Assembly (NCBI RefSeq): GCF_014645615.1
Contig: NZ_BMMB01000005.1
Coordinates: forward strand, 124,001-188,000
DNA: 64,000 bases
Origin: Paenibacillus hunanensis
GTDB taxonomy: Bacteria > Bacillota > Bacilli > Paenibacillales > Paenibacillaceae
Reading direction: 5' to 3'
Under the pieces are notes generated by a model. That model saw only the letters and a program-made list of their open reading frames with translations, was not told the origin of the DNA and did not search any database. Both the position numbers and the translations under genes were made by a program. Position 1 is the first letter of the stretch. Each line of letters opens with the position of its first letter. This document shows, one piece after another, positions 25,273-35,242 of the stretch.

Positions 25273-26097
25273 GGAATTCCCTCCCCAAAACGTGCCTTGT
25301 TTGTGAGTCGCCGAAAAGATCCTTAGCTGTGTCTTATAGTATGAAGTTATCTGTCTGTAGTGTGATCTTCTTAGCACGTGCCAACAGGCATTTATCTCAA
25401 AAATTACCCCTGGCTCATGCATGTGAATCAGTCCGGCTGTAGCTCCTATCTTGTTATACAAGGCCGATATTGCCCTTCATATTGCTGCAATTGTCTTGCG
25501 TTAGGGCGCCTCTCTGGCGTGCTGACCCGGTCAAGAATGCTGCTATGTTATCAGCACTTATCTAAGCACCATCTTTCCCTATCATATCACATTCCAAACG
25601 CGAAAAGCACACTCAGTTTGTAAATTGAGCAATTTGGCAATGCTTCCTGAATCGATGGCACACCCGGCACCGTTCCCAAGCATCAAAAAGCGGGTAATAG
25701 ACGTTATAATGAGAGCCCTCATTGCGTGCTCTGTATCGTATATGACTCGGATCTTCCACTCAGCTTGATCGGAGCAAAACTGGACAACGCCTATAAAGGA
25801 GCTTTACTATAAGGTACTTAGCTATTCTCTTATCTAAGATTATGTATAGTTGTTAAGTGAAGCTGCATGAGATGAAGCAATTCCGGTAAGAACTACATCG
25901 AAATCGGTCACAAACATCGGAAAGCGATTATAATAGAGCTGTACGAATCAGTAACCCCTTTCTAAACGAATATAAACGAATCCCAGGGTATGCCTGTGGC
26001 TACCTATGCAGTGACACCAAGCGGTGCAGGCTTCAACGAGCGACCTCGTAGCATAAGGCATCGAAGCCAAATCATTTGACCAGGAGAGGACATCCGT
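25273..26097. other. Long noncoding region upstream of the UgtP-like gene
   Basis: About 825 bp between divergent genes, with no ORF carrying a ribosome binding site. TATAAT hexamers occur at about 25709 and 25931. The second has a GTCACA-like -35 at 16 nt and is the better promoter candidate for the glycosyltransferase, giving a leader of about 160 nt. Confidence 0.4.
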
Positions 26098-27312
26098 ATG
26101 CAATCTAACTCTTGTGTTCTGATCTTGTATGCAAGCTATGGCGATGGCCATCTTCAGGCAGCGCGATCACTACAGGAAAGTCTGTTATCGCAAGGGATCA
26201 AGCGTGTGCTATTACTTGATCTGATGGCTGAGGCACATCCGTTTATTAATGATCTGACTCGTTTTGTATATATGCAAAGCTTCAAAACGATCCCGCATCT
26301 GTACGGCTGGGTGTATCATATAACGCGCAATATGAAGGCGGAATCGCCCTTTTCTAACTGGCTTCACTCCTTTGGCATTCGCCGCTTGCGCGAGGTACTA
26401 GAGCAGGAGCGTCCACAGCTCATTGTGCATACCTTCCCGCAGCTTGCGCTTCCGCATCTCAAGACGCGCTGGGGCTTAACGGTGCCGCTCATTAATATTT
26501 TAACCGATTATGATCTGCATGGACGCTGGCTCCATCCGCATATCGATCATTATTATGTTCCTTCTCAGGCGATGCGCAGCGAAGCGATTCAGCGTGGCGT
26601 AGCTCCAGCTCATATTACTGTGACAGGTATTCCGCTGCATAGTAGCTTTGAGGCGATTCCAGTAGAGGCGGAGGCGCGCTTACATAAACGCAAGCAATTG
26701 CGGCTGGAAGCAGGGCTAGATCCCGATAAAAAGACGGTGCTGCTGCTTGCTGGAGCGTACGGCGTACTGAAAAATGTACGCGATGTGAGTGAGGTGGTCG
26801 CCCAGCGTGAGGATGCTCAGCTCGTGATCATCTGTGGTAAAAATGAACCGCTACGCCGTGATCTGGAAAAGCGCTATGGTAGCCTGGACAATGTACAGGT
26901 GCATGGCTTCACACGCCGCATGAGCGAGTGGATGCTATTAAGCGACTGTGCGGTGACGAAGCCAGGTGGCATTACCGTATCGGAATGTATCCGCTGTGGA
27001 CTGCCTGTATTCCTGCTTCGCCCGGTACCCGGACAGGAGCTAGCGAATGCACTCTATCTACAGCAGCAGGGCATCGCCGAGGTATGCCAATCGCCTGCAC
27101 TGCTCGCTCACGCGCTGAGCGATATGCTGGATCAGCCGCAGCGTTTGGACATGATGCGACAGCAGATGGAACAGCTACAAATGCCAGATGCCGCCGCACG
27201 TATCGCTGGCGATCTGGTCACACGCTATATGAAGCAGACCACGCTGGGAACGAAGCTGGCGCCGATTCCTGTTTTACAGGGGAATGCACGTACTGCGAAT
27301 GTAGAGCAGTAA
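26098..27312 (+). CDS. MGDG-synthase/UgtP-family glycosyltransferase
   Basis: 404 residues, GT-B fold of family GT28. The N-terminal MGDG_synth domain (SYGDGHLQAARSLQ, then DLMAEAHPFINDLTRF) is followed by a MurG-like C-terminal domain (VHGFTRRMSEWMLLSDCAVTKPGGITVSECI). Relatives add glucose or galactose to diacylglycerol, making glycolipids and lipoteichoic-acid anchors at the inner membrane face. GGAGAGGA precedes the ATG. Sugar donor and acceptor cannot be fixed from sequence. It ends at a strong bidirectional terminator. Confidence 0.85.
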   Translation: MQSNSCVLILYASYGDGHLQAARSLQESLLSQGIKRVLLLDLMAEAHPFINDLTRFVYMQSFKTIPHLYGWVYHITRNMKAESPFSNWLHSFGIRRLREVLEQERPQLIVHTFPQLALPHLKTRWGLTVPLINILTDYDLHGRWLHPHIDHYYVPSQAMRSEAIQRGVAPAHITVTGIPLHSSFEAIPVEAEARLHKRKQLRLEAGLDPDKKTVLLLAGAYGVLKNVRDVSEVVAQREDAQLVIICGKNEPLRRDLEKRYGSLDNVQVHGFTRRMSEWMLLSDCAVTKPGGITVSECIRCGLPVFLLRPVPGQELANALYLQQQGIAEVCQSPALLAHALSDMLDQPQRLDMMRQQMEQLQMPDAAARIAGDLVTRYMKQTTLGTKLAPIPVLQGNARTANVEQ

Positions 27313-27378
27313 CGGGAAGAGACATGGTATCAGGCATACAACTTCCATTTCAGAAATGTTAACGGAATACATCATACA

Positions 27379-27428
27379 AACAGGCGGCGTGAATGCTCGG
27401 ATTCGATCGAGCATTCACGCCGCCTGTT
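27379..27428. terminator. Bidirectional terminator with a 21-bp perfect stem
   Basis: Arms 27379-27399 and 27408-27428 (AACAGGCGGCGTG... / ...CACGCCGCCTGTT) with an 8-nt loop, between convergent genes. Confidence 0.85.
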
Positions 27429-27465
27429 GCTGTACATCCACTAGATTATTCCCTTAGATCATTCC

Positions 27466-28107
<642 letters not shown>

Positions 28108-28458
28108 CTAAAAGGTACCCCTACTATACTCGATTTGGGCTATTCCTGAACAGTGAATATCCTGCTCGGCTGCTCCATATTATTGGATTAACACAAATTT
28201 GTTACAGTTTTTTCCCAATTTCAATTTAATTTTACGTTAAACTAACCGATATAGATGTAGATTGTTCAAGTTCATGTAGCCATTATTCGTATAAAATTAG
28301 AACATCGTAGCCATTACTTCACGTATTTCCAGAATGTGAGGATTCTCCAAACAGGCTTTACATAAAATAGCCAAGCCGGTTTTGCATGAACATGGAGTAT
28401 AATTTTTATGAAATATTTTAATTATTTCGATATTTTTGTTTATTTATAAAAAATAAGA

Positions 28459-28485
28459 CTTATATGTTCATAAATAGCATATAAG
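28459..28485. promoter_or_regulatory. Inverted repeat CTTATATG-N11-CATATAAG
   Basis: An 8-bp perfect inverted repeat in the AT-rich xpt/XRE divergent region (28039-28629), about 145 nt before the XRE gene. Possibly an operator for that regulator. A TATAAT lies at about 28544. I see no other gene in the gap. Confidence 0.4.
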
Positions 28486-28629
28486 GAAATTGCATCTATT
28501 TTTGCGAATCAGATGCCAAGTGGGAAATGCATGCACATCGTGCTATAATTTATTTACTGTCTGCGGCTTTTTTCCTATTTCTTGATTGCTGGGTCGCATA
28601 CATTATTGCTTCACTAGGAGGTCTTTGTA

Positions 28630-28989
28630 TTGTTTGCCCAACGCCTCAAACAACTTCGCAAACGACGAAATATGTCGATGAAGGAAGTCGCGGATTATGT
28701 CGGAGTAGCCAAAAGTACGTATGCGGGCTACGAATCAGGCTATCGTCAGCCTACCCTGGAAACGATCCAAGCGATTGCTACCAAGCTCAGCACCACTTCC
28801 GATTATTTGCTTGGTTTAACAGAGCAGTATGATCCTACCCCACAGAACACCAATGCCCGGGAATTTTTGAATTATGCCCATCTACACTGGGATGGCGTGC
28901 CTCTTGAGGATGAAGATCTACAGTTGATTCGGCAATTGTTGGAGCGTGTTGTGCGAGATCGTGCGCACTCGGAGGAAGAACACCATTAA
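28630..28989 (+). CDS. XRE-family helix-turn-helix regulator
   Basis: 119 residues. An N-terminal HTH_3 domain (residues 2-60: LKQLRKRRNMSMKEVADYVGVAKSTYAGYESGYRQPTLETIQAIA) is followed by the usual STTSDYLLGLTEQ hinge and a 50-residue C-terminal tail with acidic and charged helices, probably for oligomerisation. TTG start with AGGAGG 8 nt upstream. It resembles SinR/Xre/ImmR-type repressors of Bacillota. Stand-alone, with its own terminator; no phage genes nearby. Confidence 0.88.
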   Translation: MFAQRLKQLRKRRNMSMKEVADYVGVAKSTYAGYESGYRQPTLETIQAIATKLSTTSDYLLGLTEQYDPTPQNTNAREFLNYAHLHWDGVPLEDEDLQLIRQLLERVVRDRAHSEEEHH

Positions 28990-29140
28990 TCATATTCCTA
29001 TCCTCACGTCTGGAAATACAACTGTCGCAACGTCTAGTTTTTCCTTTCTTTTATCCGAGCCCTGTGTGTTCTGTCCAGAGCGCTGCTCGGAACCCTTTAA
29101 AGTAGCTTATACCGTACAACGTATTGTAACGACTTGATGA

Positions 29141-29174
29141 AGCCGGCTTCACCGCTCAGATGAAGTCGGTTTTG
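29141..29174 (+). terminator. Terminator downstream of the XRE gene
   Basis: Stem AGCCGGCTTCA / TGAAGTCGGT (with G-T pairs) and a TTTTG tail. Confidence 0.6.
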
Positions 29175-29362
29175 TGCTGTCTTTTTCCGTGCATGCTATG
29201 TATGTCTATGTCCTGAGACATGGTTCATATGCTAGCGATAGACTGGTTCTTATGGCGCATATCCGTCTTTTATCTATTCATACATAGCTGAAATAGCTTG
29301 TCTGAGGCTATACCGCCTATGCTTATCTCTCATATAACAATACAGAAATAAAAAACAACGTA

Positions 29363-29405
29363 AAAAAGCCACCGACGTGTATACATACAAGCGTCGGCAG
29401 CTTTT
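29363..29405. terminator. Bidirectional terminator-like hairpin
   Basis: AAAAGC..CCGACG / CGTCGG..GCTTTT. Lies between the convergent XRE and ugd genes. Confidence 0.65.
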
Positions 29406-29443
29406 CAGCATGGTTTGTGAGCGCTATACTTATCAAAATAACG

Positions 29444-29481
29444 TCTGCCTCCACCCCACTATAACGGTGGAATGGAGGCAA
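29444..29481 (-). terminator. Terminator of ugd
   Basis: Minus-strand stem TGCCTCCA / TGGAGGCA, with an inner CCAC/GTGG, followed by a CGTTATTTT tail, 34 nt after the ugd stop. Confidence 0.7.
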
Positions 29482-29514
29482 ACAGAAATTTACAAATAAT
29501 GGTTCAAATTTGGG

Positions 29515-30840
29515 TTATTGGGCTACTATAACATTATCACGAAGCAATGCTGGGCGACCCATCGAATGGTAATCAAAGCGTGTAGCCTTGATGCGATCGG
29601 CGCTGTACACATTTCGTCCATCGATCAGTACTGGATTACTCATCACGGCTTCCACCTCTGCCAGATCGATATGAACAAATTCGCCCCACTCGGTCAGCAG
29701 GCAGATCGCATCGCAGTCACGCGCTGCTTCCAGTGCGCTGGATGCGTAGCTGATCGCAGGATGATTATACTCACGACGGAAGTTGTCCGCAGCTACAGGG
29801 TCAAATACCTGTGGCAGAGCGCCAAACTCAACCAGCTTCGGTACGATCTCCAGTGATGGTGCTTCGCGCACATCGTCTGTATCGGGTTTGAAGGCAAGAC
29901 CCCATACCGCAATCTTCTTATCCTTCAGTGTACCCAGTGAATCGAGCAGCTTGTCGATCACTGCCCAGCGCTGAGATTGGTTCACTTCAACAACCGATTT
30001 GAGAAGCTTGAAGTCGTACTCTACGTTACCAGCAATCTGGATCAGTGCATGGGTATCTTTCGGGAAGCAAGAGCCGCCGTAGCCGATCCCTGCGTTCAGG
30101 AACGATGCACCGATGCGACGATCCATTCCCATGCCGCGTGCAACCTGATCCACATCCGCGCCTACTTTGTCGCAGATATTAGCAATTTCGTTGATGAACG
30201 AAATTTTGGTTGCGAGGAAGGCATTGGATGCGTACTTGATCATCTCTGCACTGCGGATGTCGGTAACGACCAGATTTTCAGTGAGTGGCTTGTGCAGCTC
30301 CAGCAGCAGGTCTGCGGCTTGCTGGGATTCGACACCGATAACGAGGCGATCCGGATTGAATGCATCCTTAACCGCGGAGCCTTCGCGCAGGAATTCTGGC
30401 ATCGATGCGGTATCGAATGGCTGATCGGTCAGGCTAGCAATGATGCTGTTCACACGCTCATTCGTACCTACAGGTACGGTACTTTTAACAGCAACAACGG
30501 TATAGCCATCAATCGAAAGTGCAATCTCACGTGCAGCCGCTTCGATGTATTGCAGATCAGCTTCACCGGATGGAAGCGGCGGTGTACCTACCGCGATGAT
30601 GATCAGATCGGATTCCGGTACGGAACCGCTCAGGTCGGTTGTGAAGGACAGTCGTCCTGCTTCAACGTTACGCAGCATGATTTCCTGTAGACCTGGCTCA
30701 TAGATCGGCACGCCGCCCTTGTTCAGCGTTTCGATTTTTGCCGGGATTTTATCTACACAGGTAACTGTATTACCGATCTCTGCAAAACATACGCCGGACA
30801 CCAGACCCACATATCCTGTACCAATAACCGTAATTTTCAT
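29515..30840 (-). CDS. ugd: UDP-glucose 6-dehydrogenase
   Basis: 441 residues. Oxidises UDP-glucose to UDP-glucuronate with two NAD+. The NAD-binding motif GTGYVGLVSG is at residues 7-16, and the catalytic cysteine is in GYGGSCFPKDT (about 258). The three-domain length is normal for TuaD/YwqF. The ATG at 30840 has GGGAG about 9 nt upstream. It lies 513 nt beyond the last clustered EPS gene on the same strand, behind a hairpin repeat. It supplies glucuronic acid for the exopolysaccharide, but may be transcribed separately. Confidence 0.95.
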   Translation of the reverse strand: MKITVIGTGYVGLVSGVCFAEIGNTVTCVDKIPAKIETLNKGGVPIYEPGLQEIMLRNVEAGRLSFTTDLSGSVPESDLIIIAVGTPPLPSGEADLQYIEAAAREIALSIDGYTVVAVKSTVPVGTNERVNSIIASLTDQPFDTASMPEFLREGSAVKDAFNPDRLVIGVESQQAADLLLELHKPLTENLVVTDIRSAEMIKYASNAFLATKISFINEIANICDKVGADVDQVARGMGMDRRIGASFLNAGIGYGGSCFPKDTHALIQIAGNVEYDFKLLKSVVEVNQSQRWAVIDKLLDSLGTLKDKKIAVWGLAFKPDTDDVREAPSLEIVPKLVEFGALPQVFDPVAADNFRREYNHPAISYASSALEAARDCDAICLLTEWGEFVHIDLAEVEAVMSNPVLIDGRNVYSADRIKATRFDYHSMGRPALLRDNVIVAQ

Positions 30841-30916
30841 TATCCACACTCCCATTTCCGATTTAGTTTGACGTTGTCGCCATTATTTAAAGGGGCATTC
30901 ATATTTGGCTGTTGTA

Positions 30917-31030
30917 AATATCCCTTTTTCATTGCACTTCGTGTTAGAAGTTCGCTAACGAGGTATAGATATTTTGCTATCGCAAAAATCTTTTTCTCAT
31001 TTCACCTCGTGTTAGAAGTTCACTAACACT
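30917..31030. repeat. Hairpin-core repeat, copy E (one partial and one full unit)
   Basis: The full unit, 30968-31030, is GATATTTTGC-tatc-GCAAAAATC, a CTTTTTCTCATTTCACCTC linker and stem GTGTTAG/CTAACAC. A partial unit (30917-30962) ahead of it has the CTTTTTCATTG linker and the GTGTTAGAAGTTCGCTAAC hairpin only. It lies in the ugd upstream region. Confidence 0.8.
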
Positions 31031-31200
31031 TAAATGACTGGGAAAACTCTATTCATGGTTCATGCATATCAACCGATATAGTTTGTATAGCCTGTCTCTA
31101 GGACGATATCGCTCATTCTCACTAGCTTGCTTCTGGGTGGAATGAATGCCATACAGCGATGGATCAGGCAACCTACCTTATCTATATGTGGAGGCTGATT

Positions 31201-31311
31201 ATGATGAAATATCAGGGAAATCCGTCATTTGCCAAAGGCTGTCTCTGGGGTACTGCATTGTCTCTGCTGCTATGGGCAGCCATTTTCACCGTTGCTATCG
31301 CGTTGCGCTGA
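31201..31311 (+). CDS. Very small single-pass membrane protein
   Basis: 36 codons: a polar N-terminus (MMKYQGNPSFAKGC), one hydrophobic helix of about 20 residues (LWGTALSLLLWAAIFTVAIAL) and a terminal Arg. GTGGAGG sits 7 nt before the ATG, well above chance for a random ORF. It is on the plus strand between ugd and the MurG-like gene, opposite to the EPS operon. Function unknown; the size and topology fit small regulatory membrane peptides. Confidence 0.55.
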   Translation: MMKYQGNPSFAKGCLWGTALSLLLWAAIFTVAIALR

Positions 31312-31353
31312 ATGAACGCCTGGACTGACATTAAGCCTGCTGTGAGCGATCGT

Positions 31354-32502
31354 TCAGACGCTCACATGCTGAAGCAGATTACTAATATAGCGAGTAATGT
31401 CGGCTAGCACACGACTGCCTGACCTACCGCTGGAAGGTAACGGCTCTGCTCCTGCTGCATGCACATTGAGATCCAACCGATTCAGATCGAGCTGGCTAAT
31501 CTGCTCCCAGGACATCAGCTGCATGGGATGATCCACCGGAATGGCATCCAGTGTATGTCGATCCTCGTAAAATCGTCTGCGATTCAGCAGCAGTAACGGC
31601 TTGTTCAGCACAACCGCTTCGCCGATCGTCCCCCAACCGGGCTTGGTAATGACCAGATCGGCAGCGGCTACATAATTTTGTGATTCGCTGTAATCGGGCG
31701 GAATCCGATAAATATGCTCTCGCTCCACCATCATATTCGAGGACACGATAAAGCTGACATTTTCGCTGTCCCAGATCGGTAGTGCCTGTAATTCCTCCAC
31801 CTCGATACTCATACCGAGTGCAAAAAATACGATGCGTCGTCCATCTCTCGCCAGCCTGTGCCGAATCCGTCTTACCTCAGCGGCATCCGGCTGGCGACAG
31901 AAGAAGCCGGTATGGATACGATCCTTGCAGCCCCACGCTGGCTCTGCACAGCCTGCCAGACCGATAAAATGATCCATCTGTGCATAAGCAGAACGCAGTT
32001 CATTCAGCTCCTGCGGCTCTAACATATCCTGATAGGCGGTATACCAGGTAAAATTCGATATGCCCAGTGATTCGATACCAGCACGGGCAGCAGCCACGAT
32101 CGGAATCGGCGAAATATCGCTAATTACCAGCTGGGCACCGATACGCAGTAGAAACTCACCCTCCTGCTCCACTTTTTCACCAAACAACGACATATCCTGC
32201 CTGTATTGCTTTCTCAGCCCTTCAATATCGGCTGCAATCGAATCATGCTGCAACACATAGCCGGTATCCGAATACATCGTTCGGAATTCTAGCTGATGGT
32301 TCCCTTGAAAGGGCTGCAACGATTCGTATAGAAAGCCCAGCGCCTTGCCACAGTTGATCACCAGATGTAGCGGTACGGGACTGTCCGCTAGCAATTGCCG
32401 AATGACCGCAATACTGCGAGCCGCATGGCCGTATCCATAATCGGATACGTAATACGCGATGACTGTTAGATCTTCATGCAGTTCTGTGCGATGTCTTCCC
32501 AT
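31354..32502 (-). CDS. MurG-like GT-B glycosyltransferase of the EPS operon
   Basis: 382 residues. Begins YYVSDYGYGHAARSIAVIRQL, like GT28/GT1 enzymes and the N-terminal part of L-arabinokinases, and ends with the nucleotide-sugar site AADLVITKPGWGTIGEAVVLNKPLLLL. Overlaps the manC end by 37 bp, so probably cotranslated; a later start is possible because no clear ribosome binding site precedes the ATG. It is the last gene in the uninterrupted part of the EPS operon. Donor sugar unknown. Confidence 0.75.
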   Translation of the reverse strand: MGRHRTELHEDLTVIAYYVSDYGYGHAARSIAVIRQLLADSPVPLHLVINCGKALGFLYESLQPFQGNHQLEFRTMYSDTGYVLQHDSIAADIEGLRKQYRQDMSLFGEKVEQEGEFLLRIGAQLVISDISPIPIVAAARAGIESLGISNFTWYTAYQDMLEPQELNELRSAYAQMDHFIGLAGCAEPAWGCKDRIHTGFFCRQPDAAEVRRIRHRLARDGRRIVFFALGMSIEVEELQALPIWDSENVSFIVSSNMMVEREHIYRIPPDYSESQNYVAAADLVITKPGWGTIGEAVVLNKPLLLLNRRRFYEDRHTLDAIPVDHPMQLMSWEQISQLDLNRLDLNVHAAGAEPLPSSGRSGSRVLADITRYISNLLQHVSV

Positions 32503-33833
32503 GAATGGAACAGCTCCACCAGTCTATTTTCGCGTTCAAACATTCCCGTTTGTACGACGATAAACTCCATCTCGCTTCGTGCCTTCAGACTGTGCATCGC
32601 CTTGACCGGGATATGCAGTACGTTCCCTGCACTCACCTGCATCATATTGCCGTTCAGAACGAATTCGCCTTCACCCTTTACAATCGTCCATACCTCTTCA
32701 CGCTCGGTATGGGAGCGATAGCTCAGGTTATGCTCCTGCTTCAGACCGATTCGCTTCGTCGATACGCAACGTCCATCCTCGTACGTCTGATCATCCAGCA
32801 CATGCACCCAGCCCCATTGACGCTCTTCAAACATCGGACCCTGATCAAAATTCACCAGTTCCTTCAGCTTCGGACTGCTTGCTTTGTCAGACACGAGAAT
32901 ACCGTCCGGGCTTACTGCAACGACTACATCCTTCATGCCCAGCACCGTTACCGGAACCTTCGTTTCGTTCACCAGATGCGTATTTTCGCAGTCTTCACTG
33001 ATGATGCCGCGTCCGATCTGTGTATTGCTCATTTCCTCGGTCAATGTGTTCCATGTACCAAGGTCTTTCCAGTAGCCGGTATACGGTACAGCGACGATAT
33101 TCGCTGCCTTCTCGACAACCTCATAGTCAAAGCTGATCTTAGGCAGCTTGCTATAGTTCATCAGCAGCTGCTCGTAATGGATTGGCAGACCTTTTTGCTC
33201 CAGCAGGTTGATGATATAACCGAGACGGAAGGCGAATACGCCACAGTTCCACAGTGCCTTCTCAGCGATCAACTGCTCTGCATAGGCTTCGGTCGGCTTT
33301 TCCTGAAAACGACTAACCTGACGAATGCCTGTTACTGTCGTTTCACCGGAAGGAATAATATAACCGTATTTGGAAGACGGATACGTCGGCTCTACACCGA
33401 TCAGTGCCAGATCAGCCTGCGATTCTTCAATCGCATCCTCCAGACTGCGTACCGTCTCGAAAAAGTGATTGTCTACATAAGGATCAACGGGCAAAATCGT
33501 AACGACCTCATCCAGGCTGACCCCCTTGATGGAATACAGATAGGTTGCCGCCAGTGCAATGGCGGGAAACGTATCCCTTCTGTCCGGCTCTACGATCAGC
33601 GGTACGTCCGCACCGACCTGACTGCGCATAATCTCAACCTGAGATTTGCCTGTTGCGATGTAGCTCGACTCGCTCAGTCCGCTAGCATCTAGCTGGTTCC
33701 ACACCCGCTGTACCATCGAGACCAGTTCGCCCTGCTCATTTTCCAGCACTCTCAAAAATTGCTTGGATCTCGCATCATTGGACAGAGGCCACAGACGCTT
33801 TCCTGAACCTCCGGATAAAAGGATAAGTTTCAC
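32466..33833 (-). CDS. manC: Mannose-1-phosphate guanylyltransferase (ManC type)
   Basis: 455 residues. Makes GDP-mannose from mannose-1-phosphate and GTP. Nucleotidyltransferase signature LSGGSGKRLWPLS is at residues 5-17 and VEPDRRDTFPAIALAA near 80. A C-terminal cupin domain (HTEREEVWTIVKGEGEF ... GNVLHIPVKAMHSLKA) is the type II phosphomannose-isomerase-like part, so the protein may be bifunctional. GGAGGGATTGG precedes the ATG. It feeds Gmd and Fcl in the same operon. No phosphomannomutase gene is in the window. Confidence 0.92.
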   Translation of the reverse strand: MKLILLSGGSGKRLWPLSNDARSKQFLRVLENEQGELVSMVQRVWNQLDASGLSESSYIATGKSQVEIMRSQVGADVPLIVEPDRRDTFPAIALAATYLYSIKGVSLDEVVTILPVDPYVDNHFFETVRSLEDAIEESQADLALIGVEPTYPSSKYGYIIPSGETTVTGIRQVSRFQEKPTEAYAEQLIAEKALWNCGVFAFRLGYIINLLEQKGLPIHYEQLLMNYSKLPKISFDYEVVEKAANIVAVPYTGYWKDLGTWNTLTEEMSNTQIGRGIISEDCENTHLVNETKVPVTVLGMKDVVVAVSPDGILVSDKASSPKLKELVNFDQGPMFEERQWGWVHVLDDQTYEDGRCVSTKRIGLKQEHNLSYRSHTEREEVWTIVKGEGEFVLNGNMMQVSAGNVLHIPVKAMHSLKARSEMEFIVVQTGMFERENRLVELFHSWEDIAQNCMKI

Positions 33834-33916
33834 TCCAATCCCTCCTATGTTTTCTGTAGTTTGGGTATTCCGTTTATGCGAAATGAACGTATGTCGACGT
33901 CCAGTCCCTGTTCCAG

Positions 33917-35209
33917 TTACCTTGATTCAGGCAGCATGCTTGGGGATGAAGACGGTGTAACCATCGATAGCAATAGCTGTCGGTATTTCTCCAGCGATAC
34001 ATCGCGGCGTAAGTACTTTTCCAGATAGTCGCGGCCATTTTGACCGACACGCTGTAGCTCAAAGGCATCCAGCTCGTACAGCTCGCGAATGCGGCTGGCT
34101 ACATCGTCATACTGCTGTGGCTCGGCAACCTTGCCGCAATAGCTCTCCACGATCAGACGATGTGCTTCACTGCCTTCCTCCAGCACGCCCATCACCGGCT
34201 TGCCGGCTGCCATAACGCCGTAGATTTTACTCGGCACAGACACACCCTTGATGCCCTTCTGGTTCACGACCAGATGCACATCGGCGGCATTAAGTGAGTA
34301 CTTGAGGTCTTCTTTGGGCTGGAACGGTAGGAAGCATACCTGACCGGATTCGATCAAGCCGTGCTTGGCAGCGTACTCCTGCATCTTGCTCTTCATCGCA
34401 CCTTCACCGATAAAGGCAAACACCAGATCCTTGCAATCCTTCAGCTTCGGTACAATCGAGATCAGGTTTTCCAGATCGTAATACAGACCGAGATTACCGG
34501 AGTACATCACAACGAATTTATTTTCCCAGCCATGCTGACGTATAAATGCTGATACACGCGGATGATCCTTCGCCAGCGGTACAATCTCCTGCTCGTTCGT
34601 CCAGTTGTTGATGACCGTATTGGCAATCTGCTTCCGTCCACCAAAGCGGCGATCCAGCGTCTCCTGCATATCCTTACCGACCGTGATCACATGGTCAGAT
34701 AAGGAACAGTTGATATTGTCGATCATACGAGCGATGTTAAAGATCCATTTGCGATCGGTATAGCCAACTGCCTCCGCTTGCTCCGGATTGAAATCCTGAA
34801 TGTTATAAATATGCTTGGAGCGCTTGAGCAGCTTGCCGATTGTACCGATTAGTCCACCGAGTACCGGCGGTGTTGAGATCGTATAGATAAAGTCCGTGTT
34901 CTTTTCTTTGAGCAGCTGATAGGTCGCGAACCAGAAATACGTGGAAATGTACTTGATTCGGCTCAGCTTGTTCTGCTTGTCGACCTCAGGGAGACGGATA
35001 CGCACAACCTCGATATTTTCCAATCGATCACGCAGTACGCGTCCCTTGCCTGCGTCTGTACCGCCATACCCTGGCGGGCATTCAGCGATGACAGTAATGT
35101 CGAAATCGTGCTGTAGGTATAGACATAGCTCCGTCAGCAACTGTCCGGTTGAAGCATAATCGGGATAAAAATAGTTGATGACGAACACGATTTTCGGCTT
35201 GTCTTTCAT
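33917..35209 (-). CDS. GT4-family glycosyltransferase (WbuB/WcaI-like)
   Basis: 430 residues, GT-B fold. The N-terminal domain has FVINYFYPDYASTGQLLTEL, and the C-terminal donor-binding domain has VMYSGNLGLYYDLENLI and GVSVPSKIYGVMAAGKPVMGV, resembling the WbuB/WcaI group of fucosyl- or N-acetylfucosaminyl-transferases in O-antigen and colanic acid loci. AAAGGAGGG lies 8 nt before ATG 35209. A fucosyl donor is suggested by gmd/fcl in the operon, but this is inference. Confidence 0.85.
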   Translation of the reverse strand: MKDKPKIVFVINYFYPDYASTGQLLTELCLYLQHDFDITVIAECPPGYGGTDAGKGRVLRDRLENIEVVRIRLPEVDKQNKLSRIKYISTYFWFATYQLLKEKNTDFIYTISTPPVLGGLIGTIGKLLKRSKHIYNIQDFNPEQAEAVGYTDRKWIFNIARMIDNINCSLSDHVITVGKDMQETLDRRFGGRKQIANTVINNWTNEQEIVPLAKDHPRVSAFIRQHGWENKFVVMYSGNLGLYYDLENLISIVPKLKDCKDLVFAFIGEGAMKSKMQEYAAKHGLIESGQVCFLPFQPKEDLKYSLNAADVHLVVNQKGIKGVSVPSKIYGVMAAGKPVMGVLEEGSEAHRLIVESYCGKVAEPQQYDDVASRIRELYELDAFELQRVGQNGRDYLEKYLRRDVSLEKYRQLLLSMVTPSSSPSMLPESR

Positions 35210-35242
35210 AACGGTATCCCTCCTTTGCATCCAATGTTGAGC

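Noticed and set aside
29977..30690. 237-codon open frame antisense to ugd
   Set aside because: Shadow of a highly conserved enzyme gene; no start signal and no recognisable domain.
32505..33692. 395-codon open frame antisense to manC
   Set aside because: It mirrors the real gene's codon pattern, has no ribosome binding site, and manC on the opposite strand is unambiguous.
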